From positions 186,001-250,000 of the forward strand of contig NW_026516246.1 in assembly GCF_025602895.1 (NCBI RefSeq): 64,000 bases of DNA, in the 5' to 3' direction. A program made the translations under genes and the position numbers. The notes below the pieces were generated by a model. That model did no database searches. It was not told where the DNA came from and saw only the letters and a program-made list of their open reading frames with translations. The first letter of the stretch is position 1; each line of letters begins with the position of its first letter. Shown here one piece after another: positions 33,301-44,117 of the stretch. Origin of the DNA: Polychytrium aggregatum. Taxonomy: Eukaryota; Chytridiomycota; Chytridiomycetes; Polychytriales.

Positions 33301-36300
33301 GCGGAGACACAGACCGAATTGACCGGGCCCTCGTGCCCCTTGAGAGTCAGCTTGTTCTGCCCCGTGATGGAGTCCCACACCTTGATCGTACGGTCGCCCG
33401 AGCCAGACACGATCGTGTGTCCGTCCGGTGTCAGAGCAACGGCATTGACTCCGTTTCGGTGCTCCGACAGGACGACTTCGCATGGATCCCACCCTGGAGC
33501 AGGTCCAGTCGTGACCAGAAACGGGATGCTTTCTTCAAGACGATCGGCATAGGTCTTGTAGAGGAGCGTGCCCTTGGGCATGAAGGCGAAGCCCGAGTTG
33601 TACACCTGTGGGGCGCTGGCGATGATCGGGTCCGCAAATTCGCGGATGAATCTGTATGTATCGGTGACGAGGGTCTTGGTACTGTCGTCGACGAGGGTGC
33701 TGGGTGCTCGGGCGACAAGCAGCCGGAGATTGCCGAGCTGCCCGATGAGATAGCGAGTGACCCGGGTCAGCGAGCCGCATTCGAGCCAGAAGAGTACATG
33801 GCTCGACAGGAACTTGGGGAGAAGCGTGGACACATCGCCGCTGCCAGTGCTGTCGAATCCGATGAGCGTACTGGATTGGTACTCGGTCCAGATGCCCTTC
33901 GTGCTGGTGCTCGTCTTTGATGTGTGTGCAGACAGTTTCGGCGACTGGGGCGGGGCTTCCTCCGTCTCGTTGAAAAGCCACACAAAATGGGTGATCCAGT
34001 GAGCGACGCTATATCGAAGCGTGGGCGTGATCTTGTCCTTGACCCGATCCTCAAAATCGGGAATCCGGTCATGAAAATCGTAAATGTCGCAGATGTTGAT
34101 GGTATGGCGACTGCGGGTGATCTGGAGGAGACACCGGGCCGCAAAGGTAAGGTGGAATCGACTGCGAACGTGCCAGATCTCGCCTCTGGAGCCATCGCCA
34201 AGGAGATAATCGGGCACGGACTTGTGGTTGAAGCGGACCGTTGCGTCGTCTTGGGCTGTATCGCCACACCAGTCGAGCAGAAGACTGAGGGCCGTGAGAC
34301 ACTTGTTGATGACCGCGAGGGCATCGTTCCGGCTAATGTCCCAAAAAAAGATATCGGCCAGGATTTTGGGGGTCAGGATCGACTGGGCGGTGGCGAGGGC
34401 CGAGATCACCACCACAAGTTGCGACTGGTGCGGACAGTGCGTATAGATGTTCTCAAAGGTCCTCTGATAGAGGGCCTTGAGATCCCCCGGGTTTGCGACA
34501 GCTTCGCGGATCTGAGTAAGGGTCAGGGCGTCCCGGCCAGCGTCCTGCTCGAGTGTGTTGAGGACCAAGTTGACCCAAACGAAGGTCTTGTTTGGATCAT
34601 ACGTCGCTTGCGCTGGTTCGTTGAGGAGGACCTCGATGGCCTCGGCGCGGTCTCGATCGCTCAAGTTGACATGATTCCTGAGCCGGTGGTTGATGAACAC
34701 ACGGAGGTCACGGATGTTGTCCGCGCTCGACGGCTCGATCGTCTTGGTAGGGACGTCTCGGAAGGCAGTTTTGATATCGACCTCGGGGCGAGATGTCAAC
34801 AGCAGCTTGAGCCAGGATTTGTGCGACTGGAGTTGATGGAGTCCGCCAGCAAGCAGCGAGAGAATCTCGTCGCGGGGATGGCATTCGTCCAATCCATCGA
34901 CCATCACGACGACAGCTCCCCTGGGCTGATACTTGCTCAGGGCGTACAGCGGATTCTCGACCAGTGCCTTGAATAGCTCGGGGATGGTTCTGTTGGCGAT
35001 GTCGCTCTTGGTGAGGCCGGAGGCCAGCAATCGGCGGCCGATGGGAGCATACCACTTGCATAAGCCATACGCAATTGTGGTCAGCAGGATGCGGGGGTTG
35101 TTCTTGCGGGTGTCGTTGTACTTGAGGAAGATCGAGGTTGCCAACTGGTCCCGGCTCTGGAGCATGTTGGCGATCTGGGCAGCAGCGACGGACTTGCCGA
35201 CACCGGCGATGGCACTCAGCCACAGCACGCGGTCGTCATTTTTCTGGTTGACCCAGTCGGCGACATGGTCCAACAGCCACTGGCGGGTATCCTTGACGTA
35301 GAGGGCCTCAAGGACTCTTCTGTCTGGATTCGAGTCGACGGGCTCGAGGAGGACACGCAGCTGCGTGTCCTCGGCTGCCGTCAAGAAGATGTGTTCCTGG
35401 ACATCATAGAAGGACATTGGGCGAGAAGCCACCTCGGCCCTGGAACAGAGCTGAAGGAAGTGCGGTGCGAGGCTGGCACAACAAGATCGGTCAGTACGCT
35501 GCTGGACCCATTAGCATCCGTCAGCATCCGTCAGCATCCGTCAGCACCCATCTGCGAAACGAGTGGGGATCGACCCTCCCATATGTCCGGATACCTACAG
35601 CACGAGATTCTGTGCGTTTGTAGCATGGAGAGATTGGATCGTGAGGATCTGCTGGATTGTTTGTCGAATAGACCACCGCTTCCCGTCAAACAAGGGGGAG
35701 TCTGGGTGACAGGGGAGCTCTTCAGGAAACTCCCTGGGATTGGGCTGGAAGGACCGAAAGACCTCGTCGTTGTCGATTGTCTGCTTGGTGAACATGAACA
35801 CCGGCTGAACAACCACCGGGCGACCGGTGTTCGTGGACGAGATCTTCTGAAGCATGGCAAGCTGTATCTGTTCGGGGCAGCAGTGGCGGCAGACAAACAG
35901 GCAAGGACGGATGTTGGTCGCTGGGGCTGGACAGGCCCATGCGGGTCCGCAATGCCGACACCACTGATGCACAATGCGATGTGGCTCACCTCGAGGAAGA
36001 AATTGTCGGGCTCGATGTGGGCTCGCTTGGCCTTCTCCAGCCCGTCCTTTGAAATCAAAATCGTAATGATCTGGGAGCTCAGGAGCCCATTGACAAACTC
36101 TCTCGGCCAATCTGTGCTCTTTGGAATGCAAAGACGGTCGAGATAGGGATGGATCGCTCTGCCCGTGAGATGAGCGACACTGAGCGCCGAATGGAGCGCA
36201 GTTGCAACATGCTCTTCTGTTGCCGCTCGGTAGCTGTGGGAGGAGAAGGGCCAGAGAAGATTAGACCGGTGCTGGGCTGTTGGGGTAGCAGCACAAACAG

Positions 36301-36518
36301 AGCCATACCTGATGAAGACATCATGTTTCTGCCGACTCAGAGCACACTTCCAGTTCAAGATTTGGTCGACTGGCGAGCCGCCGCGAGGCAAGCCAAGGGC
36401 AAACGGGCCCGGCCAAAAGAATGTGAGTCGTCGAGCGAGACGTCTGCATCCTGGTCTGGTCGATGTGTTTCGCGAGCCGAGGCTTACCTTGGCTGCCGAG
36501 CTTCTCTGGAGTGGACAT
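30347..36518 (-). CDS. NLR2: TIR-NACHT-WD40-Sel1 receptor-like protein
   Basis: Six exons on the minus strand (36518-36488, 36369-36309, 36233-35990, 35867-35599, 35439-31920, 31849-30347) join to 1875 aa with all phases closing. The start MSTPEKLGSQVDQILNWKC leads straight into TIR (HDVFISYR, created by splicing, at about residue 24), with no SAM domain. NACHT has Walker A AGVGKS near residue 281 and Walker B VVVMVDGLDEC near 380. About ten WD40 repeats lie at residues 865-1290. A 70-nt phase-0 intron (31919-31850; GTGAGT, CTAAC branch, CCCACAG) then joins the frame to about eleven Sel1 repeats (for example AEYKLGQFYETGQDVAMDLS and ACHDLGRCFENAIGTVKDPI). Sel1 repeats are TPR-like scaffolds. 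Receptor function is inferred from domains. The stop codon lies inside a mobile-element relic. Confidence 0.88.
31850..31919 (-). other. Phase-0 intron joining WD40 and Sel1 parts of NLR2
   Basis: On the minus strand the sequence runs GCT, GTGAGT, then CATCTAACC, then CTCCCACAG, then CCCGTTCAT. It has a strong donor, a CTAAC branch motif 15-20 nt before the acceptor, and a pyrimidine-rich acceptor. Removing it keeps the WD40 frame open into the Sel1 frame. Without splicing the WD40 frame stops at 31833, and a Sel1 ORF could start at 31903 inside the intron. Confidence 0.8.
35512..35555. repeat. CAGCATCCGT decamer repeat in NLR2 intron
   Basis: Four to five copies of (C/T)AGCATCCGT lie in the third intron of NLR2. 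Read on the minus strand they give GACGGATGCT units just upstream of the branch region of that intron. Confidence 0.8.
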
Positions 36519-37938
36519 GAGGCAGCAGCTATGCGGGTTTGCTCTGGTCTGGCCGGACTGCGATGGCTTGGTTGTGATAGCTTGGTTGTGATAGCTTGGT
36601 TGCGATAGCTTGGCTGTCCGAGGATTGCTTTTATCCGATCGTCGATTGGCAGCGTTTCGCAGGCGCTGCAAGCACGAAGCCGCCGGTCGGCCACGAGGGA
36701 TTCGTGCTCATTGGAGCTGCCGCAGATACCATCGGTATGAGGAGACGGTCCCGAACCACCCAATACTGCTCAGCGGCCATATCGCGGCGAACGCCTGCAT
36801 GCTGAATGGGAGCCCCGCGCTGTTGCTGCCGTTGTGTTGCTCCAGCGGAGGAGCGATACAATCCATCCCCTCCCCCTCGATAGACTCGTTTGCAAACGCC
36901 CGAATGCGGAAAAGCGTTGGCCAAGCGAAGAGGGCGAATGCCGCAAGGATCGACAGCGAGCGGAACCATCAGCGTACGAGTCGATGCGCCGGAATTGGGG
37001 TGCTATGGCGAGTCGCCAAAGGGTGGGATTCGACAATCGACAGACCGTACCCGACCCTGACGATGATGACGAATGGCCGGGATTGCATGAGTCGCATGGC
37101 AGAGATTGCATGAGTCGCATGGCTCGTCCGCCGCCCCGTGCCATGGCTGCCCAACGACCAGGGTGGCCGGCCCGAGCCAGGGTCTGTTGCAAGGTCGAGA
37201 GCCATGTGCGGGCACGCCGTTGGCGGGGCCGACAAGGAGAGTGCGGTCTTGTCTTGGCGATCGACCCCACGCTTCTTGGCAACGAGCAGTGCCATCGGCG
37301 ACCGGGCATCTCGGTCAGCGACTCTGTCCTGCGACAGTGCTTGACGACATTGCTGGCACCGATGCTTGGCGCTATTGCTGGCACATCGCTGGCACATCGC
37401 TGGCGGCTCTCGGGCAGGCGCCGCAGCGATATCGACAGCGACAGCACCGCCCGCAACCCTCGGGCCGGGCTGTGATCGGGCAGTCTCGGTCTGCGGCGCC
37501 CCGTGGAGGTTGGTGGTTGGGCCGTGGGAACTGCGCCTTCCACGGCTGGCCCCCAGCCCGGTGTACAAACCCACAAGGCCATCGCCGACCTCGCTCGGCT
37601 TGTCGGCAAACAACCACAGACCAGCAAGGCTTGCGGGGCTCGCGCCCATGGCATTTGAAATCTCTGCGCGGCGCTGCGTGAGTGCGACGTCGCAGCAAGC
37701 TGTCGCAGCCCGGCGCTGTTGCGAATTGCTCTAATTTTGGGTCGCTGGCGACAGCAAGGCCACGCTGACCGCGCTGGACGGATCAACTTTTTTTTTTTGG
37801 GAGACCAGGCATGGGACGGGGATGGGACAGGCGGTCATATGCCCGATTTAGGCCCTATAAAGCCAGCGGGTGTGCGCTCGTCGGTCTTGACCTGCATCTC
37901 TCCTGCTGCCTGTCCGAGATAGCCCTCTGCTGTCCGCC
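36519..37938. other. Divergent promoter region, NLR2 (-) and ABCC (+)
   Basis: 1.4 kb of high-GC sequence. Long overlapping open frames occur on both strands but show no family resemblance and look like compositional artefacts. A (TTGTGATAGC) direct repeat lies near 36570-36600, with a GCTGGCACATC-type repeat near 37360-37400. A TATA box for the ABCC gene is at 37856. Confidence 0.55.
37856..37861 (+). promoter_or_regulatory. TATA box of ABCC transporter gene
   Basis: TATAAA lies in the context GGCCCTATAAAGCC, 78 nt upstream of the start ATG at 37939. The spacing is suitable for a short 5' leader. Confidence 0.6.
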
Positions 37939-40900
37939 ATGGCCCTCACTCTGTGCAGCGCTCCCGTCTGGGAAGGCTCCGCCGGGCACTACTGGCTCCA
38001 GTCCTGCTACGAGCACTTGTAAGTCTCCGATTCCGCATGGCGGAGGGTGGGCTGGTCGTCTGAATCGCATTCGAGAACAGCGCCGGGGCCTTGGCTCGGT
38101 TTGGCTCGGTTTGGCTCGACAGTCGCTCACTCGCCCCTCTCTCGCTCCTGTCCCGGACAGCTACCTCGGCACCGCTGCCCCTGCCACTGTTCTGCTCCTG
38201 GCCATCCTTGCCATCTACGGCCCCCAGCTGTGGCATCGCTTCAGCCGACTTGGCTCGTCGGCCTCTGTCTCGCCCCTGCTGGCGGGCTCGGCCGGACACA
38301 GCTACGGAGCCATCCCGACCGAGGAGACCACCGAAGCCCACGTCTCTGTCAAGTCGCTTGCTTTCTCGCCCACCTTGCGCGCGGCCACCTTGAGCATCAT
38401 TACCCTCGAGATCGCCGTCAGCGTGTATGAGTGGGCCTCGGGTGTCTATGCTGGATCGAAGGACTCGATCGAAAGCGCCTCGATTCTGATTTGGACCAGT
38501 CTCTGGGTGAGTTGCGTCGTGGTGGAGACCGTCTGTGTGAGGGGGAGATGCAGGCGCACACTCGCTGGTGCGTGAATCGCTGTGAATCGCCGTGAATCGC
38601 TGTGGATCGCTGTGAATCGCTGTGAATCGCTGTGGATCGCCGTGGATCGCCGTGGATCGCCGTGGATCGCCGTGAATCGCTGTGGATCGCCGTGAATCGC
38701 TCTAATCCGGTCCGTTTCCCAGGCTGTTGTGTTTGTCATCGAGCTCGTCTCCACCCGTACTGCCACTACCCAGGCCAAGCCCCAACTGCGGTCTGTCGCC
38801 CAGATCTTTGCTTTCGCCTGTGTGCTCATCAAGGGCTTCCAACTCCACAACGCTCTCCTCGCGGGCGAGTCGGCCGATGTTGCCTACATCTCGATCGCGC
38901 TGATCGTCTCAGTGGCGCTGTGGAGCTCCGACGTTGTTCTGCGCATCCAGATCCGCAACAGCTATGCCCGAGAAGAGCAAAACTATCTCCGTGGACCCGA
39001 CGGCAAGGGCGTAAGTTGAGCTCTGTTCCCCTGGATTTGGACCGGCTTGTGTGTCGAGTGCAACGTCCTCCGTATCCCTTTGCTGACCAGAGCCGCTGTC
39101 GACAGGCCGTTCCCTCGCCCGAGTTCCAGTACTCGCTTCTCGAGTTCTGCACCTTTGCCTGGATGGACAACACTCTCGCCGATGGCTTCAAGTCGCCGTT
39201 CAAGATAACCAACGCCTTCGAGCTCCTGCCCTTTGATCGTGCCGAGAGCGTCAGCCAGCGCTACAAGGGCCAGTACAAGAGCCGCTACACCCATCTGGGC
39301 TACCGTCTGATTGCCATGGAGCTCCACCCCTTCCTGATGCAGCTCGGTTTGACGCTGCTCACCGCCGTCCTGAGCTTTGGCGCCCCCTTCTGCACCTACC
39401 ACATCATGAACTACATCCAGACCCCCGACGGCCGCCCCATCACCTTTGGCCTGGCCTTTGTCGTCATCCTGTTCTTTGTCACCATCATGGAGACCATCCT
39501 CGACAACCAGGCCTTCTACATCGGCGGCCGCATGATCCACCGCATCCGCGCTGTCCTCATCACCCAGATCTTTGAAAAGTCGCTCAAGAAGACCCAGGCC
39601 CCCATCAAGAACCTCGAGAGCGGCGAGGACGAGACCAACGGCAAGATTGTGTCGCTCATGTCGCTCGATGCCGAGAAGATCGCCAACAGCTCCAACTACC
39701 TCGTCTATATCTTCACCACGCCGCTCCAGATCATCTTTGCGATTGCTGCCCTGATCAGCTTCCTGGGCTGGTCGGCGCTCGCCGGTGTCGGTGTTATGAT
39801 CCTGAGTATGCCCCTGACCTCCTTTGTCACCACCAGTCTCAACACCTAGTAAGTGTGTGGCCCCCGTGCCGTGCGTGCACTCGCTGCTGATGTGGTGTTC
39901 TTGACCCCAGGCTCTCCGTGGATGCTGCGGCACCCCACTAATCGCTGCCCACTGCTGCGTCGCTGTACTCTGTGCCTCAATATCCTCGCCGCTGCTAACG
40001 CCGCCATCGCCTCACAGCTACGACAAGATGCTTGCCATGTCCGACAAGCGCAACACCCGCACCCAGGAGGCCCTGCAGGCCATCCGCATCATCAAGTTCT
40101 TTGCCTGGGAGCCGCAGTTCCTGAACCGCATCACCGAGGCCCGAAACCTCGAGCTGCAGGAGTGGATCCGTTACTTTACCTACAACGGCCTCAGCATCAT
40201 CCTCTGGGGTCTGGTTCCAACTCTGGTCACCATCTTCACCTTCTTCACCTACACCGTCGTCTTTGGCCACGACCTGGACGTCACCACGGCCTTCACCTGC
40301 CTGGCTCTCTTCAACACCCTCAAGTTCCCGCTCACCGCCTTCCCCGAAATGATCTCGGAGGCCATCCAGCTGAACGTGTCCGTCAACCGCATCAACCGCT
40401 ATCTCAACGAGCCCGAGCTCGAAAAGTACAGCGACTCGGTCACCGAGCAGTCCGTCATCAGCCAGGGCGAAAGCATCTCGGCCATCGGCTTCTCTGACGC
40501 CTGGTTCGAGTGGCACCACTCCCCGACCCCCGAGACCACCGCGAGCAACCCCAGCAAGTGGCGCAACCTGTTCCGCAAGAAGACCCCCGAGACCACCCCG
40601 CTTCTCGACGGCGCCTCCACCAGCGGCTCGTCCTCGAGCGAGTCCCCGAAGGCGTCCTTCACCCTCCGCGACATCAACATCACCTTCCCTGACGGCAAGC
40701 TCAGCACCATCTGTGGCTCCACCGGCTCTGGCAAGTCGTCGATTATCCGTGCTCTCCTTGGCGAGATGAGCGTCCTGCAGGGCTCGAACCGCATGATCGA
40801 TCCTCGCTTCAAGACTGGTCCCCGTTCCGGTGTTGCCTTTGTTGCCCAGACGGCCTGGCTCGCCAACGCCACGATCCGCGACAACATTCTGTTCGGCGAG

Positions 40901-43429
40901 CCCTACGACGCTGCCCGCTATGCGCGCGTTATCGAGGCCTGCGCTCTGACCAAGGACCTCAAGGGATTCGAGGCCGGCGACCTGACCGAGATCGGCGAGA
41001 AGGGCATCAACCTGTCCGGCGGCCAGAAGCAGCGAGTGTCGCTCGCCCGCGCCGCATACTCCCGAGCTCACTACATCCTGCTGGACGACCCGCTCTCTGC
41101 CGTCGACGCCCCCACGGCCCGCCACCTGTTCCACAAGTGCATTGTCGGCCTGCTCAAGCACCGCACCCGCATCCTCGTCACCCACGCCACCAGTGTTGCC
41201 CTCCCCTCCACCGATTTCCTCGTTGTCGTCAACCAGGGCCGGATCTTTGCCCACGGCGCCGTCCGCGAGGTAATGAACGTCTCTGGCGTCGACACCATCA
41301 TCGCCGCCGAAGAGGCCCGACTCAGCCTGGAGCAGCCCGAGACCCACAGCGAGGAACTCGATGCCGATGCCACCGACGCCACCACCGACTTTGCCAACGG
41401 CAAGACCCCCGAGGAGGCCAAGAAGCTCATCGAGAACGAGGGATCCGACACCGGCTCGGTCAAGGCCAAGATCTACTGGTTCTATTTGCAGGCCACCGGC
41501 GGCCTCGCCCTGGCCCTCATCTTTGTCGCTGGCCTGTTTGCCCAGAACGGCGTCCGCTTCCTGGTCGACTACTGGCTCAAGATCTGGGCCGAAGCCTACG
41601 CCGCCGTCGAGGCGCAGCCCCTGACTCCGTTCTTCATCAACACCTCGGCCTTCAACGCCCTTGCTGACGTCGATATTGGCTACTACCTGGCGATCTACGT
41701 GGCCTTGAACATCTTCCTGGTCGTCGTGACCACGGGCATGTACGCCTTCCGCTGCTTCGGCGCCTACGGCGCTGCCAAGAAGCTGCACGAGATGCTGATC
41801 GAGCGAGTCATGTATGCGCCTGTCCGCTGGTTCGACGTTACCCCCCTGGGCCGCATCTCCAACCGCCTGTCGAAGGACGTTGCCTCGGTCGACACCGAAG
41901 TCATGGGCGGCTGCGTGTGGTTCCTGACCCAGGTCACCAGCACCCTCAGCATCATCGCGATTGTCGGCTGGATCACGCCGCTCTTCCTGGTCATCGTCTT
42001 CCCCATCGGCTACGTCTACATCAAGATTGCGCAGTACTACCTCGCCTCGAGCAGAGAAATGAAGCGCCTGCAGAGTGTCTCGCGAAGCCCCATCTTCAGC
42101 AGCTTCAGCGAGTGCCTCGTCGGCGTGTCGACCATCCGCGCCTACGGCCACGAGCAGCGCTTTATCCAGGACAACATGGAGAAGGTCGACAAGAACCACC
42201 GCGTGCACAAGATGATGTGGTCGTCGAACCGCTGGCTCAGTGTCCGCATCGTCCTGATCACTGGCCTTGTCATCCTCTTTGCCGGCTGCTCGATCCTGCT
42301 GTCGCGCGACATTATCGGCGCCGGCTTTGCCGGCCTCAGCTTGACCTGGGTCACTGTCATTGCCGAGAACCTGCTCTGGCTGGTGCGCATGCACGCCCAG
42401 ATGGAGATGGGCATGAACTCGGTCGAGCGTGTGCACGAGTACATGCAGATCGACAACGAGCCGCCCATGGAGATCCCCGAGACCCGCCCTGCCGAGAACT
42501 GGCCGACACACGGCCGCATCGTCTTTGAAAACGTCGAGGTGCGCTATGCTCCCGACCTGGAGCCGGTCCTGCGCGGCATCTCGTACGAGTTCAAGGGCCG
42601 CCGCAAGATCGGCATCGTCGGCCGCACCGGCGCCGGCAAGTCGACCCTGACCCTCGCGCTCTTCCGCATCATGGAGCTCGCCCAGGGCACCATCACCATC
42701 GACGGCGTCGACATCTCCAAGATCGGCCTGCGCGACCTGCGCCGCAAGCTGACCATCATCCCGCAGGAGCCTGTCCTCTTCAACGGCGACATCCGCTCGA
42801 ACCTGGACCCCTTCAACGAGCACCCCGACGACGAGCTGTGGGACGTGTTGATCCGCGTGCGCTTCCTGCAGACCCTGCAGAAGAAGCTCGAGACGGACTC
42901 GGGCGCGGCTTCGCTGGCCTCGAGCGACTCGACCCTCGATCTGCCGCAGGTGGAGGACTCGAAGCAACAGCAGCGCAACGAGCGCAACGAACTCAACAAC
43001 CGCGAGTCGGCCGAAAAGGCCGGGTTCTCGCTGGCCAGCTCCGTCTCCGAGGGCGGCTCCAACTTCAGTCAGGGCCAGCGCCAGCTGCTGTGCTTGGCCC
43101 GTGCGCTGCTGAAGCGCTCGGCCGTCACGATCCTCGACGAAGCCACGGCCTCGGTCGACAACGACACCGACGCCTTTATCCAGGAAACCATCCGCGGACC
43201 CGAGTTCTCGCGCTCGACGGTGCTGTGTATCGCCCACCGCGTCCGCACCATCGCCGACTATGACCAGATCCTGGTGCTCAGCCACGGAGAGGTGGCCGAG
43301 ACGGGCACACCGCTGGAGCTGATGCACAAGGAGGGCGGCATCTTCAACAAGATGTGCCAGGACTCGGGCGAGTTTGACGAGCTGGTCAAGCTGGCCAGCA
43401 AGCCCAAGCCCAACCACCACCACGCCTGA
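37939..43429 (+). CDS. ABCC-type (MRP/Ycf1-like) full ABC transporter
   Basis: Five exons (37939-38018, 38161-38506, 38723-39010, 39106-39848, 40018-43429) join to 1622 aa. The order is an N-terminal membrane domain (TMD0-like, about residues 1-230), TMD1, NBD1, TMD2 and NBD2. NBD1 has Walker A GSTGSGKSS, signature LSGGQKQR and Walker B YILLDDP. NBD2 has Walker A GRTGAGKST and Walker B VTILDEA. The NBD2 signature is FSQGQRQ, with Q for the second G, as is usual in ABCC NBD2. NBD2 holds an extra Ser/Gln-rich insert before its signature. The protein ends in a His cluster. The family exports glutathione conjugates and other organic anions, often into the vacuole. The substrate cannot be read from sequence. 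Confidence 0.96.
38571..38700 (+). repeat. Decamer minisatellite (YGTGRATCGC)13 in ABCC intron
   Basis: Thirteen consecutive 10-bp units of the form CGTGAATCGC, TGTGAATCGC or TGTGGATCGC fill most of the second intron, with substitutions at only two positions. The array ends 22 nt before the acceptor AG. Confidence 0.93.
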
Positions 43430-44117
43430 GTGTGCTCGCTCGGCTGGCCCAGTTTCCTTGACCGAGAGGCGCAACGGAAACACCGTCTCTCCCCGTCCAC
43501 AGCACATCGCCTACTGAACACCGGTTCCAAATCGCCACTGCTCCCTTACACACATTTTTTCTTTTTCTTGCTCCTCTGTGCGCTTGTCGACGTTTCTTTC
43601 TTTTCTTTCGATTCCTCTCTATTCTGAGTGCCTTCCAAGCTTTGTGACCGTAAGTGCACCACCGCCATCACCACCACCACCGTCTGTCCGGCCTGCGCAG
43701 TTCCTCCCCAGAAACTGTTGGGAGCATAATAATCGTGAAATATATGGGGGGTTGATCTCCATGAGCGATGATCGACTTGCACACCGTCATCCTGTTCCGT
43801 CCTGGCGGCACGCCGATCAAGGTCGTGATATCGCTGGCAAAGCTCGCCGATGTGTTGCTCGCCGCCAACCATCAACAGTGCACTAGTGCGCACGGGGGCG
43901 TGTGGAGGACTGTGTCGGAGCGACAGTATATTCGGCTCTATAGCATATCTCAACAACAACAACAACAGCAACAACAGCAACAGCTGCAACCCGTCTCCGC
44001 ATCAACCGTCGTGTGCGGCTCTGGATTTGCAATCTAGAATACGCTGCCGAGGGACTGTGTGGTGACGACACGAGCGCAAACGAGAGAGGAATCAGATACC
44101 ACCACCTGCAGTCGCAA
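43430..44117. other. Convergent intergenic region with element relic and CAA/CAG repeat
   Basis: The region holds the ABCC 3' UTR, a Fanzor-like relic at about 43690-43870 (listed separately) and an imperfect (CAA)n/(CAG)n tract at 43951-43983. No intact gene is seen. Confidence 0.6.
43690..43868 (-). mobile_element. Decayed Fanzor/TnpB-like C-terminal fragment
   Basis: The minus strand reads GRNRMTVCKSIIAHGDQPPI then YFT. It aligns with AARNMITVCKSIVETGERPV then VFT of the element at 9.4 kb. At DNA level 43771-43799 matches 9531-9559 with four mismatches in 29. The preceding RDVNA block is destroyed, and no flanking inverted repeat is obvious. Confidence 0.6.

Noticed and set aside
36834-37475. 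Overlapping ORFs of about 200-340 codons on both strands between NLR2 and ABCC
   Set aside because: All frames are open because of high GC. Arg/Ala-rich composition with no motif or start context.
38571-38700. CRISPR-like array
   Set aside because: The repeats are head-to-tail without spacers, in a eukaryotic intron.
39995-43507. 1170-codon ORF antisense to the ABC transporter
   Set aside because: It lies opposite the main ABCC exon. It is Glu/Gly/Asp/Val-rich low-information sequence produced by high GC3 on the coding strand, with no family motif.
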